DNA of 64,000 nucleotides from Pseudalkalibacillus hwajinpoensis (GTDB lineage: Bacteria > Bacillota > Bacilli > Bacillales > Guptibacillaceae). The number at the start of each line of letters is the position of its first letter. Positions within the stretch are counted from its first letter, which is position 1. The stretch covers positions 21,001-85,000 of the forward strand of contig NZ_JADFCM010000011.1 in NCBI RefSeq assembly GCF_015234585.1, read 5' to 3'. Shown here piece by piece: positions 37,901 to 45,603 of the stretch. The position numbers and the translations under genes were made by a program. The notes below the pieces were generated by a model. It did not search any database, was not told the DNA's origin, and worked only from the letters and a program-made list of their open reading frames with translations.

Positions 37901-38530
37901 GCGATGCGAGATCTTTCGATTCGAGGTGCTGGTAACCTTCTAGGTGCGGAACAGCATGGGTTTATTGATTCAGTTGGTTTTGATTTATATTCTCAAATGT
38001 TAAAAGATGCCATCGAAGAAAGAAAAGGTGATGCACCGAAAGAGAAGGCATTTAGCGTTGAAATTGACCTTGAAGTAGATGCCTATATTCCTGGTACGTA
38101 TATTAACGATGAGAAACAGAAAATCGATATGTATAAACGTTTCCGATCAATTGAATCGTTGAAAGATATTATGGACTTACAAGATGAAATGATGGATCGC
38201 TTCGGTGATTTTCCTGAAGAAGTGGACTATCTTTTCCAGGTCTCCCGCATGAAAGAGATTGCCAAAGAAGTTAAGGTTGAGAAAGTTGGCCGAAGTAAAA
38301 AAGATATACAACTTCTATTCCATGAATCTGCTCGAGAGACGATTGGTGGGGAAACAATTTTTGAAGTAGCGAATGAATTTGGAAATAAGTTAGCTTTAGG
38401 AGCAGATGGAAATAAAGTGAAGGTAACGGTGAAAGGAAGAGGTCTTGATACAAAAGCTCACCTACAGCTTGTTGAGAAAGTCTTAAAGAAAGTGAAGCAA
38501 GCAGTAAAACAGCCAATGAATGCGAATTAA
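34997..38530 (+). CDS. mfd: Transcription-repair coupling factor Mfd
   Basis: Removes RNA polymerase stalled at lesions and recruits UvrA. The 1177-aa length equals B. subtilis Mfd. Domains in order: UvrB-like module (about 30-340), RNA polymerase interaction domain (about 480-560, [16 protein letters not shown]), RecG-like translocase with Walker [10 protein letters not shown] and DEEQRFG box (about 600-960), and C-terminal TRCF domain (about 1010-1150). I chose the ATG at 34997 because GAGGGGAG lies about 12 bp before it and the N terminus fits; the frame is open to 34925 through the repeat element. Confidence 0.97.
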   Translation: MLGLREYFSKGDEFQSVFTGVKEGLKEQLVAGLAGSARMFLMASLYHETKRPQLIITHNLYQAQKLYEDMCELVSPDEVYLYPVNELISSEIAIASPELRGQRMEALNYWMKNNNGIVIAPISGVRRYLPPKSIWERSQISFAVGDDIPLDETLATFVAMGYERVPMVSSPGEFSVRGGIIDIYPLTENSPIRIELFDTEVDSIRFFDIESQRSANKTERITIGPADEVVLFPEHYEKGAERLQKELQSSLKKVKDQKVKEAMHENITYEIDQLKSQQNFQGVIKYMDFYYDQPASLLDYLPDDGLVVFDEVSRIQEMSSDLDKEEAEWQTALLNQGEIVSSVSLSRSYDTLFAKPIHSTIYLSIFLRHVPYTNPENIINASSKAMQNFHGQMKVLSTEIERWKKSGMAIVFLAATEERRKRLERVLEDYEINAMMVEQDTPISHQQPQILIGSLNGGFELPMQKLAVLTEAEVFTKQSKKPRRSQKMSNAERIKSYSELKVGDYIVHVNHGIGKYLGIRTLEVSGIHKDYLYVSYAGNDNLYVPVEQIDQVMKYVGSEGKEPKLYKLGGTEWKKVKRKVQSSVEDIADDLIKLYAEREASVGHSFEKDTEEQREFEAAFPYQETDDQLRAIQEIKEDMEKTRPMDRLLCGDVGYGKTEVSIRAAFKAIMDGKQVALLVPTTILAQQHFATIQERFADHPINIGLLSRFRSRKEQNETLKGLKNGTVDIVIGTHRLLSKDVTYNELGLLIVDEEQRFGVTHKEKIKKLKANVDVLTLTATPIPRTLHMSMLGVRDLSVIETPPENRFPVQTYVVEYSGTLVREAIERELARGGQVYFLYNRVESIEYMTDQIRTLVPEARVSFAHGQMTETELESVMIDFLDGNYDVLVSTTIIETGVDIPNVNTLLVYDGDKMGLSQLYQLRGRVGRSNRVAYAYITYQRDKVLTEVAEKRLQAIKEFTELGSGFKIAMRDLSIRGAGNLLGAEQHGFIDSVGFDLYSQMLKDAIEERKGDAPKEKAFSVEIDLEVDAYIPGTYINDEKQKIDMYKRFRSIESLKDIMDLQDEMMDRFGDFPEEVDYLFQVSRMKEIAKEVKVEKVGRSKKDIQLLFHESARETIGGETIFEVANEFGNKLALGADGNKVKVTVKGRGLDTKAHLQLVEKVLKKVKQAVKQPMNAN

Positions 38531-38570
38531 AGTCGATTTTGGATGAATCTCATAATTTTGACAGGTTTGT

Positions 38571-38600
38571 GAATAGAACTGATACCTCGAAAGGATACTA
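38571..38600 (+). promoter_or_regulatory. Sigma-G promoter of spoVT
   Basis: GAATA at 38571-38575, 18-bp spacer, GATACTA at 38594-38600, one mismatch from CATACTA. spoVT is a sigma-G gene in B. subtilis. Confidence 0.7.
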
Positions 38601-38681
38601 ATGGAAACATATTGTAGAACAAACAATAGTAAAAGTGATTGGAGCAATCACCTACAACTTCCAGAAAGTGAGGCAACTTAG

Positions 38682-39212
38682 ATGAAAGCAACAGGTATCG
38701 TTCGTCGTATTGATGATTTGGGTCGTGTTGTCATTCCGAAAGAAATTCGCAGAACCCTCAGGATTAGAGAAGGAGATCCATTAGAAATTTTTGTTGATCG
38801 CGAAGGGGAAGTTATTCTTAAGAAGTATTCTCCCATTAGTGAACTAGGTGACTTTGCCAAAGAGTATGCCGAGTCTCTTGCAGAACATTCGGGACACATT
38901 GCTCTCATATCTGACCGAGATGTCTATATTACAGCTGCAGGTGGACCAAAGAAAGAGTATTTGAACAAAAGCATTGGCGATTCTGTAGAAAAAGCAATGA
39001 ATGAGCGAAGAAGTTTATTGAACGAGAGTAAGTCAGAGCTCATTGAAGGTGTTCCTGTTGATACAGGTCACGTGATAGCTCCAATTATAGCGAATGGCGA
39101 TCCAATTGGTACGGTGATTCTACTTGCAAAAGAAGATGAAAAAGTGACTGAATTGGAACAAAAGCTGTCTGAAACGGCAGCAGGTTTCCTTGCAAGACAA
39201 ATGGAACAATAA
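38682..39212 (+). CDS. spoVT: Stage V sporulation transcription factor SpoVT
   Basis: Forespore regulator that activates or represses sigma-G genes. The 176-aa protein has an AbrB-type N-terminal DNA-binding domain (MKATGIVRRIDDLGRVVIP, about 1-50), a paralogue of abrB at 18758-19036, and a C-terminal GAF-like domain (about 56-175). GAAAGTGAGGCAACTT precedes the ATG. Monocistronic, with its own sigma-G promoter and terminator. Confidence 0.97.
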   Translation: MKATGIVRRIDDLGRVVIPKEIRRTLRIREGDPLEIFVDREGEVILKKYSPISELGDFAKEYAESLAEHSGHIALISDRDVYITAAGGPKKEYLNKSIGDSVEKAMNERRSLLNESKSELIEGVPVDTGHVIAPIIANGDPIGTVILLAKEDEKVTELEQKLSETAAGFLARQMEQ

Positions 39213-39217
39213 GTATA

Positions 39218-39257
39218 GAAGAAAATGGAGGCCAATGCCTCCATTTTCTTCGTTTTA
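39218..39257 (+). terminator. Terminator after spoVT
   Basis: GAAGAAAATGGAGGC pairs perfectly with GCCTCCATTTTCTTC around CAAT, followed by GTTTT. Confidence 0.88.
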
Positions 39258-39290
39258 TGAAGCTTGAAAAGTTTCCCACTTTTATTCATG

Positions 39291-39299
39291 TGATATAAT
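39291..39299 (+). promoter_or_regulatory. Extended -10 promoter of yabM
   Basis: TGATATAAT is an extended -10 38 bp before the gene; no good -35 is seen. Confidence 0.4.
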
Positions 39300-39336
39300 T
39301 CGTACATAAACTGGTACTTTCATTTGGCAGGTGTAT

Positions 39337-40929
39337 ATGACAAAAGAAGAAAATCAAAAAGGATTTTGGCAAGGCGCGCTTCTGCTAACTGCAGTAGCTC
39401 TTTTTATGAAAGTTCTCAGCGTCGGCTATCGAATTCCTTATCAAAATATAACTGGTGACATCGGTTTTTATGTGTATCAACAAATCTATCCATTTTACTC
39501 AATCGCAATAATACTTGCTACATATGGGTTTCCTGTCGTGATCTCCCGACTTATTTCAGAAGAAATTGCAAAAAGTGAGTATGAGAAGGCTGAGGAGCTT
39601 TCACGGTATAGCTTTTACGTGCTTGTGATTCTAGGCATTACAGGCTTTATTTTGCTTTATACAGGTGCGCCAGCCGTGGCGGCTTTAATGGAGGATCGAA
39701 ATTTAATTGGTCCTCTGCGAATGACGGCATTTTCATTTCTTATTATGCCTGGCATTGCTTCAATCAGAGGTTTTTTTCAGGGACAGGAAAATGTGGTACC
39801 TACTGCATGGTCTCAAGTGACAGAACAATCGATTCGTGTTATCGCTATTCTTGCTATCTCAATTGGTCTTATAGCGGGCGGAGCGGATGCATATGCGACT
39901 GGTACAGGTGCAGCGCTAGGGTCAATATTAGGAGGAGTCGCTGCGCTATTGCTTCTTGTAGTGCTTCGATTTAAAAAACGAGTAGCTAAAATAACGAAAA
40001 TCAAATTTGAGTCTTTTCGGTTCATTGGCATTGCGCGTAGGCTCCTAACAGAAGGTACGTTAATTTGTGTAAGTGCGCTTGTATTGGTGCTATTTCAGTT
40101 AATGGATGCTTTAACGATTGTGCCGGGATTAACTGAGCATGGTCTTTCTTCTTTAGAAGCTCGTGAAATGAAAGGGGTATTTGATCGAGGACAGCCATTA
40201 ATGCAGGTCGGTACCGTTCTGGCCACATCTCTCTCATTATCGATTGTCCCAGTCATTTCTAAAGCGGCTGCAGAGAATAATGAGATATTAATTCGCGAAA
40301 AAGCAGCTCTTGCTCTTAAAGTGAGCTTTGTAATAGGACTTGCTGCAGCAGCGGGATTGGCCATTATTATGAGTGAGACAAACATGATGTTATTTAAAGA
40401 TCAATCCCTTTCTGCTACGCTCAGTATCCTTGCCATTGCAATCTTTTTTAGTTCGCTTAGCATGACGGCAGCAGGTGTTTTGCAAGGAGTAGGCTTAGCG
40501 AGAAACGCTGCTCGGTATGCTGGAATTGGAATACTAGTTAAGGGATTGTTAAACCTTGTTCTAATCCCGCTTATCGGTATTAATGGGGCGGCAGTGGCCA
40601 CGGTTTTTGGCTTTGTGGTTGTCGCTACGCTCGCCATCCTTGCCGTATATTACAAAGTAGGGCTTCTCCTGTACCAATTTCATTTAGGGCGTGCAGTAAC
40701 AGCCGTTATGTTCATGAGTGCAGCTGTAATCATTCTGCAACTATTTATCCCCTCCTTCCTTTCTAGGGGGCTTTCAAGCGTTTCAGCACTTGGAGGCGCG
40801 TTGCTCGGGGGCATCGTTTTTGGGTTTGCAACATTAGCGCTGCGGGTGTTTACAGAGAAAGAATTAATGCAATTGCCAAAAGGAGAAATTATTACGATCT
40901 ATCAAAATAAATTACGGAGAGGGGCATAA
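39337..40929 (+). CDS. yabM: MOP-superfamily flippase YabM (SpoVB/MurJ-like)
   Basis: Multi-pass membrane transporter of the polysaccharide/lipid flippase family, 530 aa with about 14 hydrophobic segments. It belongs with YabM, YkvU, SpoVB and MurJ-type exporters; the substrate is likely an undecaprenyl-linked sugar, which sequence alone cannot settle. The start at 39337 was chosen because CAGGTG lies just upstream; a GTG at 39331 overlaps that site. It ends 3 bp before yabN. In B. subtilis yabM lies in the same position. Confidence 0.9.
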   Translation: MTKEENQKGFWQGALLLTAVALFMKVLSVGYRIPYQNITGDIGFYVYQQIYPFYSIAIILATYGFPVVISRLISEEIAKSEYEKAEELSRYSFYVLVILGITGFILLYTGAPAVAALMEDRNLIGPLRMTAFSFLIMPGIASIRGFFQGQENVVPTAWSQVTEQSIRVIAILAISIGLIAGGADAYATGTGAALGSILGGVAALLLLVVLRFKKRVAKITKIKFESFRFIGIARRLLTEGTLICVSALVLVLFQLMDALTIVPGLTEHGLSSLEAREMKGVFDRGQPLMQVGTVLATSLSLSIVPVISKAAAENNEILIREKAALALKVSFVIGLAAAAGLAIIMSETNMMLFKDQSLSATLSILAIAIFFSSLSMTAAGVLQGVGLARNAARYAGIGILVKGLLNLVLIPLIGINGAAVATVFGFVVVATLAILAVYYKVGLLLYQFHLGRAVTAVMFMSAAVIILQLFIPSFLSRGLSSVSALGGALLGGIVFGFATLALRVFTEKELMQLPKGEIITIYQNKLRRGA

Positions 40930-40932
40930 GCA

Positions 40933-42387
40933 ATGCCACGTATAACAATTGTAGGAACTGGAGCGGGAGATCTCAGTCAGCTTTCACTAGGAAGTTACCG
41001 CACGCTTCAGTCAGCTGAACGGATATTTGCTAGGACGCTTGATCACCCCGTTCTTAGGGAACTGATGGATGATGGGCTATCAATGACAGGGTTTGATGAG
41101 GTATATGAAGCGAATGAATCTTTCGAGGAGACTTATCGAACCATTGTTAATCAGCTGTTTCATGAAGCACAAAAAGGATCGCTTGTTTACGCAGTACCTG
41201 GTCATCCAATGATGGCTGAAGCAACCGTGCAGCTCCTGTTGGAAGAACAATCTCAGCATGGTGTTGAAGTGACTGTTGCTGGAGGCCAAAGCTTTCTTGA
41301 TGCGCTTTTTACTGCAGTTCAAATCGATCCTATTGAAGGTTGTCAAATTCTAGATGCCACGCGTTTTACAAGGTCTGAGGTTCAGGTACGTAATCACTTA
41401 ATCTTTGTCCAAGTTTATGATCAATTTACAGCATCGAGTGTAAAACTCACATTAATGGAGCTCTTACCTGACGATTATGAAATTACTGTACTGCAAGCAG
41501 CGGGAAGTCGGGATGAGAAAATCGTCTCTGTTCCGCTTTTTGAATTAGATCGTTCGATGGAAGTAAATAATTTAACCGCTGTCTATGTTCCTCCAGTAAA
41601 AGAAGAAAAGCTTCTCTACCAGGATTTCGGATGGTTACGAAATGTGGTTGCAACACTGCGAGGACCTGGGGGCTGTCCGTGGGATAGGAAGCAGACGCAT
41701 GAGTCTCTCAAAAAATACTTGATTGAAGAAGCCTATGAAGTATTAGAAGCTATTGATGATCAAGATGAAGAGCATCTCGCAGAAGAGCTTGGTGATGTGC
41801 TGCTTCAAGTTATGCTTCATGCCCAGATAGGTGAAGATGAAGGTATGTTTTCTGTGGATGATGTGATTCATAAGCTAAACGACAAATTAATACGGAGGCA
41901 TCCACACGTATTCGGCGACGAAAATGTGCAAACAGCTGAAGAAGTAGCTGGTGTTTGGAAGCGAGTGAAAGAAGAAGAAAAGAAAATTGCACCATCACAG
42001 TTTGACCAGGTACCAAAAGGGCTTCCAGGTCTCATGCGCGCCAATGAAATCCAGAAGGCTGCTGCGAAAGTCGGGTTTGACTGGGACGAAGTTGAACCGA
42101 TTTGGGCAAAGATTTATGAGGAACTAGCCGAATTTAAAGAAGCTGTAAATGAAAAATCTTTTGATGATCGAGAAGACGAATTAGGCGATTTAGTGTTTGC
42201 TGTCGTCAATTTAGCTCGGTACTATAAAGTTGATCCGGAAGTGGCGATCCATCGCACGAATCATAAATTCTTCTCGCGTTTTCAATATATTGAGAATCGG
42301 GTAAAGGAAAAGGGACTTGAGATCGAGAATTTATCACTTGAGGAACTTGATCACTTCTGGGATGAGGCAAAAGAAAAAGGAATTTAA
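40933..42387 (+). CDS. yabN: Tetrapyrrole methylase-MazG fusion YabN
   Basis: Two-domain protein, 484 aa. The N-terminal part (about 1-220) is a SAM-dependent tetrapyrrole methylase-like domain (ITIVGTGAGDL; VYAVPGHPM). The C-terminal part is a tandem MazG nucleoside triphosphate pyrophosphohydrolase with LIEEAYEVLEAI and EELGDVLLQV metal-binding helices. The MazG half cleaves non-canonical or damaged NTPs; the role of the methylase half is unknown. It begins 3 bp after yabM and is followed by rqcP, so is part of an operon. Confidence 0.93.
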   Translation: MPRITIVGTGAGDLSQLSLGSYRTLQSAERIFARTLDHPVLRELMDDGLSMTGFDEVYEANESFEETYRTIVNQLFHEAQKGSLVYAVPGHPMMAEATVQLLLEEQSQHGVEVTVAGGQSFLDALFTAVQIDPIEGCQILDATRFTRSEVQVRNHLIFVQVYDQFTASSVKLTLMELLPDDYEITVLQAAGSRDEKIVSVPLFELDRSMEVNNLTAVYVPPVKEEKLLYQDFGWLRNVVATLRGPGGCPWDRKQTHESLKKYLIEEAYEVLEAIDDQDEEHLAEELGDVLLQVMLHAQIGEDEGMFSVDDVIHKLNDKLIRRHPHVFGDENVQTAEEVAGVWKRVKEEEKKIAPSQFDQVPKGLPGLMRANEIQKAAAKVGFDWDEVEPIWAKIYEELAEFKEAVNEKSFDDREDELGDLVFAVVNLARYYKVDPEVAIHRTNHKFFSRFQYIENRVKEKGLEIENLSLEELDHFWDEAKEKGI

Positions 42388-42405
42388 TAGGGAGCGTTGA
42401 AACAA

Positions 42406-42666
42406 ATGAGATTAGATAAATTTCTGAAAGTATCACGTTTAATTAAACGTCGTTCAATCGCTAAAGAAATTTGTGATAAAGGACGAATTGAAGTGAATGG
42501 AAATAAAGCAAAAGCTGGAACAAATGTGAAGGCCGGCGACGAACTGGTGATTTCCTTTGGTCATAAGAAAGTGACGGCTCGCGTTGATGAAATTAAAGAA
42601 ACAACGAAGAAAGAAGAAGCTAGCAATATGTTTACCATTTTAAAAGAAGAAGCTGCAGGTGAATAA
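42406..42666 (+). CDS. rqcP: Ribosome quality control factor RqcP (YabO)
   Basis: S4-domain RNA-binding protein that, with RqcH, adds C-terminal alanine tails to stalled nascent chains on 50S subunits. The 86-aa chain starts MRLDKFLKVSRLIKRRS with the S4 alpha-L motif across residues 1-60. Start is the ATG at 42406; a TTG at 42397 is in frame but closer to the GGGAG site. It ends at a terminator. Confidence 0.95.
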   Translation: MRLDKFLKVSRLIKRRSIAKEICDKGRIEVNGNKAKAGTNVKAGDELVISFGHKKVTARVDEIKETTKKEEASNMFTILKEEAAGE

Positions 42667-42693
42667 AAAAGATCCGAGAGGGTCTTTTTTTAT
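42664..42693 (+). terminator. Terminator after rqcP
   Basis: AAAAAAGATCC pairs with GGGTCTTTTTT around GAGA. Confidence 0.82.
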
Positions 42694-42826
42694 TGATTAT
42701 CATTTTGAAATTCTCTTCTAATGAGAAGGGAATGGGCTCCTTTTTGAATCGTTTAAACCATCAGAACAGCTTGTTCTAAATGATCTCTTCTTCTCATAGA
42801 CATGTATCGAGAAGAGGAGGAGAGCG

Positions 42827-43135
42827 ATGGATAATTATTATGAATATGGCACATACGATAAGGCTTCTAACACCCCTGAGCATGATTTAGTTATGAAGTC
42901 GCGAAAGTCGCTTGAAATTACAGGTGTGAAGCACGTAGATAGCTTCGATAATGAAGAATTTCTTCTAGAAACAGCAATGGGATTTCTTGCGATCAGAGGG
43001 CAGCATTTGAAAATGAAAAATTTAAATGTCGAGCAAGGTCGTGTTTCGATCGAAGGGAAAATCTTTGATCTTAGTTATCTCGATCATCACGAAGGGGAAA
43101 AAGCTAAAGGTTTCTTTAGCAAGCTGTTCAAATGA
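42827..43135 (+). CDS. yabP: Sporulation protein YabP
   Basis: A 102-aa protein of the YabP/YqfC family, needed for sporulation in the mother cell (sigma-E in B. subtilis). It shows a beta-rich core: KSLEITGVKHVDSFDNEEFLLET and the GFLAIRGQHLKMKNLNVE segment. AGAGGAGGAGAG precedes the ATG. Overlaps yabQ by 4 bp (ATGA), so the two are coupled. Function at the molecular level is not known. Confidence 0.93.
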   Translation: MDNYYEYGTYDKASNTPEHDLVMKSRKSLEITGVKHVDSFDNEEFLLETAMGFLAIRGQHLKMKNLNVEQGRVSIEGKIFDLSYLDHHEGEKAKGFFSKLFK

Positions 43136-43722
43136 CGCTAACGGTGCAATTTTATACGATGGTTGCCATGGTGGCTATGGGAGTGTGGCTTGGTATAGCC
43201 ATGGATACCTATAGCCGTTTTCTTCATCCAGATAGAAGTAAAAGTTTGTGGCTCTATGCGAACGATATCGTTTTCTGGTTGCTACAAGGGCTGATTATCT
43301 TTTATGTTCTCTATCTTGTTAACGAGGGTGAATTACGATTTTATGTCTTTTTGGCCATATTATGTGGTTATGCAGCATATCGGTCCCTTTTTCAACCGTT
43401 ATATCGCCGTTTACTTGAACGAATCATTCTAATAACTATTGCTATTATTCGTTTTGTGAAGTCTTTATTTATTTATCTTATTTATCAGCCGATAAGGTTC
43501 ATATTGAAAGTTGTATTTAGCTTATGTATGATGATAGTGAGTATTATGACAACCATTTTTTGGTTTATCTTTAAGTTTTTTTGGGTACCGTTAAAGTGGG
43601 GATCCTCGTTGATCTGGCGATTAATACCACAATCGGTACAAATGCCACTAATAAAATTAGCAGGAGTTGCCGATAAAATAAAGAACTACATATACCATTG
43701 GTTAACTAAAATACGAAAGTGA
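43132..43722 (+). CDS. yabQ: Spore cortex biosynthesis membrane protein YabQ
   Basis: Integral membrane protein needed for spore cortex formation and localised to membranes around the forespore in B. subtilis. The 196-aa protein has about five hydrophobic segments (near 5-25, 38-60, 65-82, 97-120 and 125-150) and a basic tail. Start overlaps the yabP stop. Ends 12 bp before divIC. Confidence 0.92.
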   Translation: MTLTVQFYTMVAMVAMGVWLGIAMDTYSRFLHPDRSKSLWLYANDIVFWLLQGLIIFYVLYLVNEGELRFYVFLAILCGYAAYRSLFQPLYRRLLERIILITIAIIRFVKSLFIYLIYQPIRFILKVVFSLCMMIVSIMTTIFWFIFKFFWVPLKWGSSLIWRLIPQSVQMPLIKLAGVADKIKNYIYHWLTKIRK

Positions 43723-43734
43723 GGAGGGAAAAGC

Positions 43735-44118
43735 TTGGTTACTGCGAATAAGCGTAAGCCTAAAGTTACGGAAGTGCATTCGGAATATCATCAAGAGAAA
43801 CAGCTACAGGACAAAGTGAAAGAACGAAGAAAGAGAGGTCTTGTACGGCGTCTGACGGCCTTCGCGGTAGCTGCTTTAGCCATAGCTATTCTATTCATCT
43901 CCGTATTCACTTCACAGGCAGCAACGATCGAAGAAAAAAACTTACAGCAAAGGCAGGCTGAAGAAGAATTAACGAAACTGAAAGACCAGGAAAAATATTT
44001 AACGGAAGAAATTGAGAAACTTAATGACCTTGATTATATCGGTGAATTGGCAAGAAGAGACTACTTTATGTCAAAACCCGGAGAGACAATCTTTAAGCTT
44101 CCTTCTTCCTCAAATTGA
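43735..44118 (+). CDS. divIC: Cell division protein DivIC
   Basis: FtsB-like bitopic division protein that forms a complex with DivIB and FtsL at the septum. The 127-aa protein has a basic cytoplasmic N terminus (about 1-38), a single membrane segment (about 40-60) and an extracellular coiled coil (about 62-100) with leucine heptads. The start is a TTG at 43735 preceded by GAGGAGGGAAAAGC. Confidence 0.95.
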   Translation: MVTANKRKPKVTEVHSEYHQEKQLQDKVKERRKRGLVRRLTAFAVAALAIAILFISVFTSQAATIEEKNLQQRQAEEELTKLKDQEKYLTEEIEKLNDLDYIGELARRDYFMSKPGETIFKLPSSSN

Positions 44119-44144
44119 CACGTTGTTTTTTGAAGGGGTATAAT
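44115..44144 (+). promoter_or_regulatory. Sigma-A promoter of yabR
   Basis: TTGACA at 44115-44120, 18-bp spacer and TATAAT at 44139-44144, consensus in both hexamers; it overlaps the end of divIC. Confidence 0.82.
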
Positions 44145-44192
44145 TAGCGTACGACTGATCTTTTAAAGATTCTAAGGAGGAGCTTTTTTTAC

Positions 44193-44678
44193 ATGGCAAT
44201 CGAAGTAGGCAGCAAGTTACAGGGAAAGGTAACAGGTATTACAAATTTTGGCGCGTTTGTTGAACTACCAGACGGCAAAACAGGTCTCGTTCACATTAGT
44301 GAAGTTGCAGACAATTATGTTAAGGACATTAATGATTTTCTTTCAGTTGGCGATCAGGTTGAGGTAAAAGTCATCCAGGTTGAAAACGACGGTAAAATTG
44401 GTTTATCGATTAAGAAAGCAAAAGATCGACCTGCTCCTGAGCGTCCTCAGGGCCGTCCACAAGGTCGCCCTCAAGGTGGAGGAGGCCGTCCACAAGGCGG
44501 TGGAAGACCTGGAGGCGGTGGTTTTAAAGGTAAGCCACGCGGTGGTGGCGGACGTCCACCGGTAGAGTCATTTGAGGATAAAATGAGCAAGTTCCTTAAA
44601 GACAGTGAAGACCGCCTTTCAACTTTGAAGAAACAAACAGAGTCAAAACGCGGTGGTCGCGGCGCTCGTCGCGGCTAG
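44193..44678 (+). CDS. yabR: S1-domain RNA-binding protein YabR with Gly/Arg/Pro-rich insert
   Basis: The 161-aa protein has one S1 RNA-binding domain (about 4-75: GKVTGITNFGAFVELPDG, VHISEVADNYV) and a conserved basic C terminus (SKRGGRGARRG). Between them, about residues 78-125 hold repeats of RPQG and GGGG/RGGG units. The B. subtilis protein, about 128 aa as I recall it, lacks most of this, so the insert adds roughly 33 residues. Such RGG-like tracts usually bind RNA or promote condensation; this is inference. AAGGAGGAGC precedes the ATG, and a consensus promoter drives it. Confidence 0.94.
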   Translation: MAIEVGSKLQGKVTGITNFGAFVELPDGKTGLVHISEVADNYVKDINDFLSVGDQVEVKVIQVENDGKIGLSIKKAKDRPAPERPQGRPQGRPQGGGGRPQGGGRPGGGGFKGKPRGGGGRPPVESFEDKMSKFLKDSEDRLSTLKKQTESKRGGRGARRG

Positions 44679-44703
44679 GGCTTGTTGTCTACTATTTATA
44701 TTC

Positions 44704-44745
44704 TATAACAAACCAGGCATGCATTCGCATGCCTGGTTTGTTATA
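44704..44745. terminator. Hairpin after yabR
   Basis: Perfect 19-bp inverted repeat (44704-44722 and 44727-44745) around ATTC, with A/T-rich outer ends. It most likely terminates yabR transcription. Confidence 0.75.
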
Positions 44746-44889
44746 GGTGAAGATGTATTCCCTGTCATCTCAGTAAATGTTTTTGGTTAATTTTCTTAAG
44801 TAAGTTGCAGTATAGGATTATACGAAATGAATCTTTTATAGTTTCTGAAGAAGATTATAAGATTTTTATGCAAAAATATTAAAAAGAAG

Positions 44890-44918
44890 TTGACACAAAC
44901 TTTCTCGCAATGTATTAT
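44890..44918 (+). promoter_or_regulatory. Sigma-A promoter of the tRNA-Met/Glu unit
   Basis: TTGACA at 44890-44895, a 17-bp spacer and TATTAT at 44913-44918, 32 bp before tRNA-Met. Confidence 0.8.
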
Positions 44919-44950
44919 ATATCTTGTGCTTAAGAAAGCAACAGTCTTAT

Positions 44951-45027
44951 GGCGGTGTAGCTCAGCTGGCTAGAGCGTACGGTTCATACCCGTGAGGTCG
45001 GGGGTTCGATCCCCTCCGCCGCTACCA
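44951..45027 (+). tRNA. tRNA-Met (anticodon CAT), elongator type
   Basis: 77-nt cloverleaf: acceptor GGCGGTG with CGCCGCT, anticodon loop TTCATAC, T loop TTCGATC, encoded CCA. The paired first base and lack of the GGG/CCC anticodon stem argue against an initiator. A tRNA-Ile(CAT) role is unlikely given the close match to the elongator Met of Bacillus. Confidence 0.95.
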
Positions 45028-45039
45028 TTTTTATTAATT

Positions 45040-45114
45040 GGCCCGTTGGTCAAGTGGTTAAGACACCGCCCTTTCACGGCGGTATCACGGGTTCGAATCC
45101 CGTACGGGTCACCA
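45040..45114 (+). tRNA. tRNA-Glu (anticodon TTC)
   Basis: 75-nt cloverleaf: acceptor GGCCCGT with ACGGGTC, anticodon loop CTTTCAC, T loop TTCGAAT, encoded CCA. 12 bp after tRNA-Met and surely co-transcribed. Confidence 0.96.
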
Positions 45115-45164
45115 CTTATTAGTAATAACTATTCATTTGAATGTTTGTTATATACATAGTCTGC

Positions 45165-45208
45165 TAAAAAACACCCTGCATTTTATTAATGCAGGGTGTT
45201 TTTTTGTC
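45165..45208 (+). terminator. Terminator after tRNA-Glu
   Basis: AAAAAACACCCTGCATT pairs with AATGCAGGGTGTTTTTT, a stem of about 17 bp. Confidence 0.92.
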
Positions 45209-45221
45209 TTGTCTTTCATGA

Positions 45222-45253
45222 TTTCACTATGAGTCCTAGGATTCATAGTGAAA
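45222..45253. repeat. 32-bp near-perfect palindrome
   Basis: TTTCACTATGA at one end and TCATAGTGAAA at the other, meeting in GTCCTAGGAT with a single mismatched pair and no loop. It lies in the 489-bp gap between tRNA-Glu and spoIIE. No gene is seen in this gap; the rest (45254-45500) is AT-rich. The palindrome may be an operator or a terminator for the opposite strand. Confidence 0.6.
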
Positions 45254-45508
45254 ATAAACGTTATTACTACTCTTTTATTGGTTTTATGAGAGTTTCTTTT
45301 CTTTTTTATCTTTAACATTTCGACCTTTTATTTCTAGTTGCTTTTTTAGATAGAAAAGCATGAAAAAGCTTTATCTTTCTAATGAAAATTCATACTCTCC
45401 TATAATATGGATCGTTCCAGTTGTTTACAGGTTTCTTGTTCTGTCTACAAGTGATTGACAAGCTTCACTGAAAGAAGTCGAGAAGTTTATATCATACCTG
45501 TTCTTTTT

Positions 45509-45541
45509 TTGACAAAAAGCGAATTTCTATTGTGTTTTAAT
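45509..45541 (+). promoter_or_regulatory. Spo0A-dependent sigma-A promoter of spoIIE
   Basis: TTGACA at 45509-45514 and TTTAAT at 45536-45541 with a 21-bp spacer. The -35 lies in TTTTTGACAAA (45506-45516), one mismatch from the inverted 0A box TTTTCGACAAA. B. subtilis spoIIE also has a 21-bp spaced promoter that needs Spo0A~P bound at the -35. Confidence 0.65.
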
Positions 45542-45603
45542 GATTAACACAAACTGCTTCAAGCAGATCGGTGAAAAAAGAATGAAAGAAAGCAGGTGGG
45601 GGA

